A stretch of 64,000 nt of DNA, from NCBI RefSeq assembly GCF_026262505.1, contig NC_067206.1, positions 8,924,268 to 8,988,267 on the forward strand, in the 5' to 3' direction. This document shows positions 50,347 to 59,429 of the stretch, one piece after another. The notes under the pieces were generated by a model. That model saw nothing but the letters and a program-made list of their open reading frames with translations, was not told the origin of the DNA and did no database searches. Numbering within the stretch: position 1 is the first letter of the stretch; every line of letters starts with the position of its first letter. The translations under genes and the position numbers were made by a program. This stretch comes from Trichomonas vaginalis G3. Taxonomy: Eukaryota; Parabasalia; Trichomonadida; Trichomonadidae.

Positions 50347-50893
50347 CACCAACAACTATTGGCTAGGTTTAAATGAAATCGAAATTAACACATTTTTTTT
50401 GATGTTCTTTTAAATTAAAATTTCATTGTAACTTACCTCACACCACCAAATGTCAGTCAATTATTTTTGGATCTGTAAAATTAATTCAATTTTTTTTCAG
50501 ATGCTTTGAAATTTTCTGCCATTTTGGCCAACTCCACTTTCAGTACCTGAAATCTGAATATATTAGCAGGAAACAAATATTTTGATTTATCCAATCCAGA
50601 ATGCCAAACAAATCCCTTATCATCCTTTCATGATACAATCCTATGAAAATCAAAGTCATGGCTATCTGTGAATTACTAAATTAACTCCAATTCCTACCTA
50701 ACACCTCATGTGCTATTTTATCAAACAATCATTTTTCTTTATCTTCATTTTTATTATTAAAATTTAATTAATTTTGAATCAAATCATCAATAAAGTATTA
50801 TTAAAAAATGATATGAAATAGAAATATTGCAGATCATATCTCGAATTGATGATATTTTTGTGCACATAAATTAATGCTTTATTTAATAAACAA
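50347..50893 (+). pseudogene. Intergenic DNA with glycine-rich gene relic (50555-50700)
   Basis: Around 50570-50700, plus-strand ILAGNKYFDLSNPECQTNPL resembles the last part of the glycine-rich genes (ILAGNEYFDLPNGTKSLG). It is short and frame-broken. The sequence before it (50460-50510) matches 53510-53554 upstream of the next BspA gene. Confidence 0.55.
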
Positions 50894-53416
50894 TTAAAAT
50901 AAGCCGAGTTTAGTACCTTCACTAAGTGCGAAGACATAGAAGGATGTGAAATATCTGTAGTGATTAGACTTCTTGCATGTGATGATGCTGCATGATTTGA
51001 TAGAGTCACGATTAAGATGACATTCTCGATAAAGATGTTCAAGAAATGATTCTGTTGTGTTCTCTATGTCAATGCCACATGTGAGATGGATGCAGTTAGA
51101 GAATGCATGTGTCTGGATAGTTTGGACACAAATAGGGATGTTGATGTGAGTGAGAGATGTACAATCTGCAAATGCATAGCGGTAGATGGTTTCAACTGAG
51201 TTATCTGGGATGAGGATGTTGACAAGGTTCTTGCATCCGAGGAATGCACCTGCTGGGATATTTCTGATTGAAGATGGGATATAGAAGAACTTGTATGGTG
51301 ATGCGGGAGGGAAGCAGACAAGTACTGTCTTATTCTTATCGAAAAGAGCATTGCTGTCGACTGTGAAGTACATGCTGTCGTTGCAAACAAATTGACGAAG
51401 TGATGTACATCCTTCGAAAACAAAGTAACCAAGTGATTTGAATGAACTGTTTTCACCAATAATGAATGTATCAAGATTCTTACAGTTTTTGAATGCATAG
51501 TCTGAGATTGACTTTGTATCATGTGGAACTGTGAATGTTGATATATTTGTAGACTCAAATGCATTAGTTCCTATTTCTTCGATGGATTGAGGTAATGTGA
51601 TGTATCGAAGTTTAGATGCTCCATTAAATGTGTTCGCTCCAATTTGCTTAATTGGTGGATTTCCTAAAAATGTTATGTTTTCAACTCCTGAACTAAAAAA
51701 TGCACGAACACCAATATTTTGAATTGTATCGGGAATCTCAATTGTTTGTAATGATGGACATGAAGAAAAACAACCATCTCCAATATATGTAACATTAGTC
51801 ATTTTTACTGTTTTCACTTTTCCACATTCATAGAAATTTTGAGCACCAAGTATAACACCACATGATCCTTCAATTGTGATTGATTCTAATCGTCCACATC
51901 TCATAAATACATATCCTTGTAATATAGCAACACTTCTAAAGTGAACTTCAACTAAACCTGAACAATCTCTAAACGCGTAATAATTAAGGAAAGTTAAACT
52001 ATCTGGAAAATTTATTGTTTTTAACGATGTCCACAGAAAAAAAGCATAACCTTCAATGGTTTTAAGTGAAGCAGGAAAACTTATGTTAATAAGATTGTAA
52101 CATCTGGCAAAAGCAGAATTTCCAATTTTTGTCAAATTGGAATTTGAAGTGAAATTGATTGTTTTCAAATTTGATAAATCTCCAAAGGCTCCTGCTGATA
52201 TCTCTTCAACTGAATCTGGAATGCTGTAGCTCTCCAGTTCACTCAGTCTTTGAAATATAATTGTTTTATGTTGATTGTATAAAAGCCCCTGTGAATCAAT
52301 AGAAAGTAGAGAATCTTCTGGGAAAACAAGTTCAACATTGGTTGGGAAACATGAACCTGAAATCTTTGAAAGACTTTTTGGAAGTTCAACACGTTTCAAA
52401 TTGTAGCATTCAGAAAATGCCGATGTTTCGATTGTTGTTATGTTTCCTTTGAAAATTATATTTGTAATATTAGAATTTTGAAAGCAACTTTGAGGAATAA
52501 CAGTAATTCTGGCACCAACAATAACAATCTCAAGATATTTGCATCCAGAAAATGCATTTGCGCCAAGACTTGTCACTGAATCTGGAATTGAAATATTGAT
52601 TAGATGTGTATATTCAAATGAAAACGACGAGATTGTTCGTAATTTTGAGTTGAAAGATATATTTTCAATTGGTGATCCAGAAAATGCATAACCTGAAACC
52701 GACTCAACTGAATCTGGGAAAATTAATGAAGAACGGTTGTTTTTTAAGTAGAGAAGAATTACTGTTTTGGCTTTATTGTAAAATACACCATCTTCCGATG
52801 TATAATGTTGATTATTTGGATCACAAATTATCTCTTTTAGTGTCGTGGAGAATGGAAGAGCCGTAATAGGTATATATAATAAATCCTTTGGAATGTAAAT
52901 CTGTTCTATGGATGTTTCTTCAAAAGATTGATCATTGATTCTAGTTAACTTTGAATCCGGGCTTATAATAATTGAACGGAGTTCCTTAGAATATCTAAAT
53001 GAATTGTAGTCTATAACCTTTATTGAGTTTGGGATGGATATTGTGGAAAATTTGCATCGCGAAAATAACCAAGATGAAATTACAGTCAGATTTTGAGGAA
53101 GAACGACTTGAGATAGACTAGAACAGTCTCTAAATGCAGATGACTTGATTGTTTGTAGAAGTTCACAGTTTGTGAAGTCAATTGAAGAAAGTTTTGAACA
53201 ACCACTGAATGCTGAGTCACCGATGGTTTTGAGCATCGAACCTTGTGGGAAATGTATGGATAAAAGAGTATTCGTGCTTCCTTTGAAAGCATAATTTCCT
53301 TTAGAAGAGTCACCATAGATTTCTTCACATATTGGTTTGAGAACAACATCAACACTACGATCGGTCGCAAACAGGACACGATCGTTATCAATATAAGTTT
53401 CACCAACAACTATTCC
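50894..53416 (-). CDS. BspA-like LRR surface protein
   Basis: The most complete BspA copy here: 780 codons from Met 53236, with the frame open about 60 codons further upstream to a TAG at 53417-53419 but without an ATG there. The upstream codons (GETYIDNDRVLFATDRSVDV; NTLLSIHFPQGSMLKTIGD) are conserved in the sister copy, so the true start may lie in a separate upstream exon or may be lost. About two dozen LRR units of the form IPxSVxxIGxxAFxxCxxL are broken by islands such as IICDPNNQHYTSEDGVFYNK and FVCNDSMYFTVDSNALFDKN. No membrane anchor. Family proteins are surface or secreted adhesin-like LRR proteins. The 3' third is almost identical to the two other copies. Confidence 0.8.
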   Translation of the reverse strand, partial: GIVVGETYIDNDRVLFATDRSVDVVLKPICEEIYGDSSKGNYAFKGSTNTLLSIHFPQGSMLKTIGDSAFSGCSKLSSIDFTNCELLQTIKSSAFRDCSSLSQVVLPQNLTVISSWLFSRCKFSTISIPNSIKVIDYNSFRYSKELRSIIISPDSKLTRINDQSFEETSIEQIYIPKDLLYIPITALPFSTTLKEIICDPNNQHYTSEDGVFYNKAKTVILLYLKNNRSSLIFPDSVESVSGYAFSGSPIENISFNSKLRTISSFSFEYTHLINISIPDSVTSLGANAFSGCKYLEIVIVGARITVIPQSCFQNSNITNIIFKGNITTIETSAFSECYNLKRVELPKSLSKISGSCFPTNVELVFPEDSLLSIDSQGLLYNQHKTIIFQRLSELESYSIPDSVEEISAGAFGDLSNLKTINFTSNSNLTKIGNSAFARCYNLINISFPASLKTIEGYAFFLWTSLKTINFPDSLTFLNYYAFRDCSGLVEVHFRSVAILQGYVFMRCGRLESITIEGSCGVILGAQNFYECGKVKTVKMTNVTYIGDGCFSSCPSLQTIEIPDTIQNIGVRAFFSSGVENITFLGNPPIKQIGANTFNGASKLRYITLPQSIEEIGTNAFESTNISTFTVPHDTKSISDYAFKNCKNLDTFIIGENSSFKSLGYFVFEGCTSLRQFVCNDSMYFTVDSNALFDKNKTVLVCFPPASPYKFFYIPSSIRNIPAGAFLGCKNLVNILIPDNSVETIYRYAFADCTSLTHINIPICVQTIQTHAFSNCIHLTCGIDIENTTESFLEHLYRECHLNRDSIKSCSIITCKKSNHYRYFTSFYVFALSEGTKLGLF

Positions 53417-53419
53417 CTA

Positions 53420-53554
53420 GTTTTATTTGAAATCAAAATTAATACAAATTTTTGAGGTTCTTTGAAAATAAAATTTTATTTTAATTTATCTTACTTCATC
53501 AAATATCACTCAGTAAATTTTGGATCTGTAAAATACATTCAATTTTCAGATGCT
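53420..53554. other. BspA upstream region up to the element 2 boundary
   Basis: Similar to the upstream region of the sister BspA gene (50350-50503). The similarity stops at about 53554, which I take as the left limit of element 2. Confidence 0.5.
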
Positions 53555-53596
53555 GTGTAGGGTAAATTAATTTCATACAATTCTTCCCTACAGTAG

Positions 53597-53862
53597 TATA
53601 GTATGCGGGTTTTGTGCACAAATTTGTAATCCTTTAAAAACAAAAACGTGCACATTAATTTTTAGTCCGTTTCTTCACAAAAATCGACGATTTCAGCCCG
53701 TTTCTCAGCAAGGTATCATGAATTTTCTAAAGTAAAATGCATACCCCGTTATGAAGAAACCAAAGCAACATTCATGAAATTCATCAATTTTTTGAGCAAA
53801 ACTCACAAATTACTTTACAAAAATAAATAAAAATAATTGATTTTTATTATCTTTCTAATTTT
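53597..53862. other. Non-coding left part of element 2
   Basis: AT-rich with repeated CCCGTTTCT, TTCACAAA and TTCATGAA motifs and no ORF. A small inverted pair GTAGGG/CCCTAC lies at 53556-53597. It may be part of the terminal region. Confidence 0.4.
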
Positions 53863-55593
53863 TTAAGCATTATCTGCTGGTGAAGCGTATTTAGCTGGGG
53901 TTCCTGTAGCATGGTATTTCAAACCATCTTCAGGACTCCAAGTCCAGTAAGTAGTTCTTGTGAACCATATCTGAGGTGGATCTGGACTCTTTGTGCAGTA
54001 TACATCTGCTTCAGCATTTGAATGAATTGGGTTAGCTTGTAATCTAATGCTAACTTGGTTATTCTTTGTTTCTAAACCATCAAAGAAGACACTTCCACCA
54101 TCTCTCATAACAGGTATAGTACAAATGAATGATGTTTGATCTTTCCATGGATAAATCTGTTTCTTAGCAGTACACCTGTCTCTTGTTAAACTATCTTCAT
54201 ATTCTTCAGTACATTCATTAACACCATCAAGGTCAGAAGCTTGTAACATTCTTGTGAAGAATATATCTCCAACAGTACTCATAGCATTGTCAGGGAAGTT
54301 TCTTCCATCGATTGTGATTTGCAAGTTTCTAACCATAGGATTCCTAAATACTGTTCTCTGAGCTTGTCGCATTGGGAATACAGCAACAATATCTGTTACA
54401 TTATGCAATGCATATGTGAAATCAGAAACAATTCCAGAACTTGTAACACAACCTTGATTCAATGTTCTGACATCAATTTGCTGTGCTGGAATCATAAATG
54501 GATCTCGACGGTTGAAAAGTGTTGGAATATCTCTTGCTGTTGATTCAATCACACCATATCCGGGAACTATAAATTTGTCTTCTGTAATTCTCATCTCAAC
54601 GACTTGGATTGTAACAGGATTGGTTGTGGGTGTAATCTCAGTTGGGCTTTTTTTCGTGATTGCAGTAATTAGATTTGTTGGCTGACCGATTTGTTCAAAT
54701 TCACGTGTATAGTTAAATTTGGTACTCATTGCTAATGCATAATCTTTATCATGCAATTCTTCATAACAAACATTAAGAATATCACTAACTCTTGCAGGAT
54801 CAACTTGACAATAAACCAATGAATGAGGTGTGTTATAATATTTCAATATAATATCACCAAAACTCTTTGGATAATCATCAAATGCTTGGAATGCTAACAA
54901 ATCATTTAATGGAATAATCATATCAAATTCTATTGTACGCGTGTGTGTGTTTTTATCCCAACCCCCATCATTTGGGTTAAAGTAGCATCCACATACCGAA
55001 TTATCCATTTTCTGAACATTATTATACAATGAATGAACAAATTTCTTTGTCTTTCTTTCTGACTTTGGTTTATATGTAGCATATGCAAATCCTTCTTTAA
55101 CCATTTCCATTTGTAAATATCCTGTATCACCTCTATCTGTCTCAACTTCTAACTGTCTAAAAATTTTATTACTGGACTTATATCCGATAAATATTCTGTT
55201 TAGATTCATTACTTTTGTTACCGCATATGGTTTGACATGATCTTTCAGAGTATTTGTACCTGTGTCGTCAGCACTTGCAATCTCTGGAAGTTCTTGTGCA
55301 GGAAATTCAACAGATGTTGCAGTAGGACTAGTGTATTGAATTTTTATTGCCACATGACGTTTGAAATAAGCTTCACCTAAACAATTAATATCATGTTCAG
55401 ATTTTGTTAATCTCATATGTGTTTGTTTTTCATGATCATATGGAGCATCACTATCATAGCAAGTATTTTCTAACTCACGATAATAACGACGTCCATCATT
55501 TGCAGAAAAGATCTCATTCATTTTCTTGAAAGATTCGAAAACATTTCCATCAACTGGATGGTATCCATCATTTCTCAAATAAGCGCCTGACAT
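53863..55593 (-). CDS. Maverick major capsid protein
   Basis: A 576-residue protein from the ATG at 55593 (MSGAYLRNDGYHPVDGNVFE); a longer frame upstream runs into the divergent small gene and has a hydrophobic non-family start. It is beta-rich, with segments FDMIIPLNDLLAFQAFDDYP, then VRNLQITIDGRNFPDNAMST and FICTIPVMRDGGSVFFDGLE. Size, position and the ITIDGRNFP motif fit the double-jelly-roll capsid proteins of Polintons, as judged by family knowledge rather than alignment. It would form the icosahedral shell. It looks whole. Confidence 0.7.
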   Translation of the reverse strand: MSGAYLRNDGYHPVDGNVFESFKKMNEIFSANDGRRYYRELENTCYDSDAPYDHEKQTHMRLTKSEHDINCLGEAYFKRHVAIKIQYTSPTATSVEFPAQELPEIASADDTGTNTLKDHVKPYAVTKVMNLNRIFIGYKSSNKIFRQLEVETDRGDTGYLQMEMVKEGFAYATYKPKSERKTKKFVHSLYNNVQKMDNSVCGCYFNPNDGGWDKNTHTRTIEFDMIIPLNDLLAFQAFDDYPKSFGDIILKYYNTPHSLVYCQVDPARVSDILNVCYEELHDKDYALAMSTKFNYTREFEQIGQPTNLITAITKKSPTEITPTTNPVTIQVVEMRITEDKFIVPGYGVIESTARDIPTLFNRRDPFMIPAQQIDVRTLNQGCVTSSGIVSDFTYALHNVTDIVAVFPMRQAQRTVFRNPMVRNLQITIDGRNFPDNAMSTVGDIFFTRMLQASDLDGVNECTEEYEDSLTRDRCTAKKQIYPWKDQTSFICTIPVMRDGGSVFFDGLETKNNQVSIRLQANPIHSNAEADVYCTKSPDPPQIWFTRTTYWTWSPEDGLKYHATGTPAKYASPADNA

Positions 55594-55648
55594 ATTTTTA
55601 TAATGATTAAAAAAAATTAACTTTTTATTTAAATTAAATATAAAAGTT

Positions 55649-55891
55649 ATGGCAGCAGGAATCTTCAAAAAAATTTGGGAGGGAATGAAAAAAGTAGGTA
55701 CTACAATTAAAAATTTCTTTTCAAAACCAATTGTAAAAACATACAATCCAAATGACTTATGTGGACTTGGACCACCTAAATCAATGTCTGGTTATTTACA
55801 AAGTCAGACAGTAAGAGATTTAATACCAAAAATTGAACAAAAACAATCATATCAAAATGTATATAGAATTGATCCAATATTAAAGAAATAA
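55649..55891 (+). CDS. Small MAAG-type amphipathic protein 1
   Basis: An 80-residue protein (MAAGIFKKIWEGMKKVGTTI, then KNFFSKPIVKTYNPND), with an amphipathic basic N-terminal helix followed by a polar tail. It is the first of four genes sharing the start MAAG-aromatic-KK in element 2. It is divergent from the capsid gene across 55 bp. The pattern recalls membrane-active internal virion proteins; function is inferred only. Confidence 0.6.
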   Translation: MAAGIFKKIWEGMKKVGTTIKNFFSKPIVKTYNPNDLCGLGPPKSMSGYLQSQTVRDLIPKIEQKQSYQNVYRIDPILKK

Positions 55892-55910
55892 AAATTTTAA
55901 AATGAAATAA

Positions 55911-56042
55911 ATGGCAGCTGGATTCTTTATTAAGAAATTCTTTCCAAAATGGCATAATAGTATCAAAGGAAATTGGACAAAACCAAAAATAGTAAAAGTT
56001 GGTACACCAATCTTTGTCAAACCTATTGAACCAAAGAAATAA
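55911..56042 (+). CDS. Small MAAG-type protein 2
   Basis: A 43-residue protein (MAAGFFIKKFFPKWHNSIKG, ending FVKPIEPKK). It shares its N-terminus with its neighbours and its PKK end with a start-less relic just downstream (about 56064-56177). The leader AATTTTAAAATGAAATAA is shared with the gene at 56200. Confidence 0.5.
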   Translation: MAAGFFIKKFFPKWHNSIKGNWTKPKIVKVGTPIFVKPIEPKK

Positions 56043-56199
56043 AAAAATTTAAAATTCAATCAAAAATGGATTCAATGTCGCAAAGGTGGAATACCAAAGT
56101 GGGTTGAAAAAGCAGAACTAGTGAAAAATAAATTTATTCCAGGAGTCAAGTCAATCTCTACTCAACCAAAGAAATAAAAAATTTTAAAATGAAATAAAT

Positions 56200-56343
56200 A
56201 TGGCAGCTGGATTAATTAAAAAACTTCGTGAGAAATTAGCAAATTGGAAACCTTGTGGTTTTGGAGCAAATAGTCAAAAATGGAAAAATACAAAACGTTT
56301 TATACCTGAATTTCCACTAACTGTTTCACCAGCACAAAAATAA
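56200..56343 (+). CDS. Small MAAG-type protein 3
   Basis: A 47-residue protein (MAAGLIKKLREKLANWKPCG, ending PLTVSPAQK). It has the same leader as the gene at 55911 and an amphipathic, basic N-terminal helix. It is convergent with the 56374 gene. Function unknown. Confidence 0.5.
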   Translation: MAAGLIKKLREKLANWKPCGFGANSQKWKNTKRFIPEFPLTVSPAQK

Positions 56344-56373
56344 TTTCTCAAATATTTTTATCAAATATTTTTA

Positions 56374-56592
56374 TCACCGCCTCTTACCACCAATCAGACC
56401 CTTAGCAATTTCACCAGCGGTGCCACCTATTTGAGCACCTTGTCCTCCACCAAATTTAGCACCTATTGCAGTACCGATTGCTGGTAAGAAATCTTTTACA
56501 TCAGTTGCAACTGGTTTGATAACTGTATTCCAAGCCCATGTTGCACCTTTCTTGATTCCATTCCAGATTTTCTTAAAGAAACCCGCAGCCAT
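56374..56592 (-). CDS. Small MAAG-type protein 4 with Gly-rich hydrophobic tail
   Basis: A 72-residue protein. It starts MAAGFFKKIWNGIKKGATWA, an amphipathic helix, then has IGTAIGAKFGGGQGAQIGGT, a Gly/Ala-rich hydrophobic stretch that could insert in membranes, and a basic end (GGKRR). It is the closest match to the element 1 protein at 10378 (FFSKIGNFF, GIWNGIKSVGKG). A role in membrane penetration or as a virion core peptide is possible. It looks whole. Confidence 0.6.
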   Translation of the reverse strand: MAAGFFKKIWNGIKKGATWAWNTVIKPVATDVKDFLPAIGTAIGAKFGGGQGAQIGGTAGEIAKGLIGGKRR

Positions 56593-56624
56593 ATTTAATT
56601 TAATTAGATTAAAAAAATTTAATT

Positions 56625-56804
56625 TTAAACATTAAATTGTGAATTTATTACTTCAATAATCATATTAACTCTTTCTTCAATTGTTTGTATTCGTTGAATT
56701 ATTTCTTCAATTTTCATAGTATTTGTCACTCTTGATTCTGGAATAGATTTCAAACTAACTTGACCTTTAATTTTAGTTATTCGGAATCCATCTATTTTAA
56801 ACAT
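56625..56804 (-). CDS. Small hypothetical protein of element 2
   Basis: A 59-residue protein (MFKIDGFRITKIKGQVSLKS, then a coiled C-terminal helix IEEIIQRIQTIEERVNMII). It is minus strand, in line with its neighbours. The leucine/isoleucine spacing of the helix suggests an oligomer. No family is recognised. Confidence 0.45.
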   Translation of the reverse strand: MFKIDGFRITKIKGQVSLKSIPESRVTNTMKIEEIIQRIQTIEERVNMIIEVINSQFNV

Positions 56805-56882
56805 TTTATTTAATTTACATGTTGTTAATTCATCAAATAAATCTTTGTTTTGTTCATAAAACTCATTAAATTCATCAATACT

Positions 56883-57017
56883 TTAAAAATTAGTACATTC
56901 TTTAATTGGTTTTATGATTTGTAATTTCTTTTCAGGTTTTTTAATTTCAACTTTTTCTTCTTCATCTTCATTTGTTTCTTTTGGAACCTGTTCAATCTTT
57001 TTCAAAATTGGTTTCAT
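56883..57017 (-). CDS. Small charged hypothetical protein
   Basis: A 44-residue protein (MKPILKKIEQVPKETNEDEE, then KVEIKKPEKKLQIIKPIKE) taken from the inner ATG at 57017, 23 bases from the integrase stop. It is highly charged with no domain. The start is uncertain, since an upstream Met would overlap the integrase gene. Confidence 0.4.
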   Translation of the reverse strand: MKPILKKIEQVPKETNEDEEEKVEIKKPEKKLQIIKPIKECTNF

Positions 57018-57039
57018 ATTTTTAAAAATAAATAAAAAA

Positions 57040-58210
57040 TTAAATTTTTTTGACAAAATAGAGAGGAACTTCAACTTCAACATCACCTTCTAAAATTTCA
57101 TCTTCTCCATCATTTATTTCATCATCTTTTCGAAAAGTAACGAGAACAATTGCATTACCATCTTGATATCTTTGAAACAAACCTAAATGATCAAAATTCC
57201 TTCTTCTCTTCTTAAATAGTTGTTTTGTCTTTGATGTATCTAAATAAACTAAAACTTCATCACCAGGTTGAAATCCATAATAACCATTCTCATATAATCT
57301 TTGTTTAACTTCATTTAGCTTTTCTGTTTTTCTTCTAATAAATTCCCATTCTTTATCTCTATGAGTATGCATTTCTAAATGTGTCATATTTATTGATTTA
57401 TGCCATGTATTATTGTAATAATAACATAATTGTTGAATTAAATTATCATGTTTACCATCCCAGTAAATTTGTCTCTCTGGACCTAAAGCATTTCTTAAAG
57501 TTCTCATCACACTATCAACAACTTTATTATGATAAGTAAATTTTGATGATGAAGCATGAAAACCAACTCCATATAAAGGATGATATTGAATTTCTTTATG
57601 AACAAGAATTTGTTTCATTCCTTCATTCTTTTTACGACGACCTCTTCTTTTTGTTGGTGGTTTATAATTTTCATCAGGAACAAGTTCATAATCCATTTGA
57701 TTTTCATATTTTGATTTTTCAATCATTATCATTTGCATTGCACTTTCAAAACCAGCATCACCATCACATTTAATCATTTTAACTTTATGACCAAAATGTT
57801 CATATTCAAGTTCTGTAATTTTTTTTATTACATCAAATGTTTCAAATGCTTCTTTTGTTTGAACTGGAAACAAATATAAATATTTAGTATTAACATTTAT
57901 GAAAACTAAATACGATGCAACCATTAATGTTTTACCATGATTTTTAACAGGTCTACCATGCAAATGATCCATTTCCCAAGTATCTGGTGTGAATGCAAAT
58001 GTTGGTCTTTGAAATTTCTTTTTCAATGGTGTTAATTTTGAATCATGAATAATTGTTTCAATTCCATGTTGAGCTCCTTTATAAGACTTGATTTTGTATG
58101 CAGTTTGAAATGGATATTTTAAAATTTCATCATTTTCAGAAAGTCTAATTCATATGGGTACCCCCTAGTTTCTTTTTGAAAAATTTCACTTTTATCATTT
58201 TTTAACATTA
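57040..58210 (-). pseudogene. Maverick rve integrase
   Basis: A DDE integrase of the Maverick c-integrase type. The core begins TWEMDHLHGRPVKNHGKTL, MIKCDGDAGFESAMQ gives the second acidic motif, and YHNKVVDSVMRTLRNALGP leads into the C-terminal part with a chromo/SH3-like segment (FQPGDEVLVYLDTSKTKQLF). It inserts the element into host DNA. It is divergent from the 58233 gene across 22 bp. It looks broken, with about one apparent break near its N-terminal part. Confidence 0.75.
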
Positions 58211-58232
58211 ATTTAAATAAGATTAAAAAATT

Positions 58233-59429
58233 ATGGCACAACAAGAAGATAAGAGATGGGTAAAAGCTTTTCAAGCTATAAAAAGAGAAGGCGGAGATGA
58301 ATTGTATAAAATTTATGTAAAACATCTGACAGCTGGATTCAAAAAAAGCGAGTTTGTTGTTAAATTAAAAGAGGAGAATGAAAGAATCTTAGATCAATTA
58401 GGAAAAGCAAATAAAGAAATAGTAAATTTAAGAGAAAAATTGAAAAAATATGAATCATGTGGAAATCCAGCACCAAGTAAAAACACAACTGGTGGATATG
58501 GACGACAACAATCAAAACCATCCGCTAATCCTAATGTTAAAGCAGAAATGGATAAATTATCTAAACTTAATGATGAGAGTTCTAAGAAAGTTAAAGAATT
58601 ACAAGCAGAAGTTGATAAATATAAGAATGCATTATTAGGTAAAGGTAATGAAAGTGAAGTTTTAGTAACAAACTTGAAGAAAGTTGAAGCTGAAAAGAAT
58701 ACATTACAATCTCAACTTACAAAACTGTCAGAGGAAAATACAGAATTAAATCATAAAATTAATGAAATGTCCATGAAGTTGAAATCACTTGATAAAGCAA
58801 ACGAAGCAAATACAAATACTTCACAAGAATATATTAACAAGATTGAATTAGAAATTTATAACACGAGGGATATAATAATTGAAACAATTACAAAAGTTTT
58901 AACAGTAGTTGGTGCATCACAAGAAGATTTTGACAGAACTCACAGCAACTTTGAACAAGTCAAAAATGAAAGAATGAATCTGACAACGTTTGCAGGTTAT
59001 GCTAAAGAAGAAATTGTGAATCAAATTGGAGGTTTCAAAAACAATACAAGAGACCTTTTTGAAAATGTTAATATGCAACTTGTTGATATTTTACTTACAT
59101 TCACGAATTTTGCAGGTTACAATGAACTTTCAGCTGAGATTGATGATACTAAGAAAGATATTGAAAGTTCTGAATTTACGGGTAACACAGATCCAATTCA
59201 AGGAATCCAAGTCCTTCTTGATACAAATACAAAGATATTGCAAAAAGTTATGAATGATTATAATGATTTAAGACAATCTGCAAATCAAATTATAGATTAT
59301 TATGCACAAGTTGGACCTGGTATAACTGACAAATTAAATCAAAATGATGGTTTTGAAAAAATTAATTCAACAGTTGCAACAATTTTCGATAGATTAACAC
59401 AATGGATACAACAAAAACTGGAGAAGTAA
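58233..59429 (+). CDS. Coiled-coil structural protein of element 2
   Basis: A 398-residue protein. A short globular start (KRWVKAFQAIKREGGDELYK) is followed by a long coiled coil (EENERILDQLGKANKEIVNL through KKVEAEKNTLQSQLTKLSEE to about residue 200), then a helical C-terminal domain with two similar FAGY segments (LTTFAGYAKEE and FTNFAGYNELS). There is no enzyme motif. It overlaps the start of the next gene by 28 bases, so the two are probably expressed together. Such long coiled-coil proteins are usual hypothetical genes of Mavericks. It looks whole. Confidence 0.6.
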   Translation: MAQQEDKRWVKAFQAIKREGGDELYKIYVKHLTAGFKKSEFVVKLKEENERILDQLGKANKEIVNLREKLKKYESCGNPAPSKNTTGGYGRQQSKPSANPNVKAEMDKLSKLNDESSKKVKELQAEVDKYKNALLGKGNESEVLVTNLKKVEAEKNTLQSQLTKLSEENTELNHKINEMSMKLKSLDKANEANTNTSQEYINKIELEIYNTRDIIIETITKVLTVVGASQEDFDRTHSNFEQVKNERMNLTTFAGYAKEEIVNQIGGFKNNTRDLFENVNMQLVDILLTFTNFAGYNELSAEIDDTKKDIESSEFTGNTDPIQGIQVLLDTNTKILQKVMNDYNDLRQSANQIIDYYAQVGPGITDKLNQNDGFEKINSTVATIFDRLTQWIQQKLEK

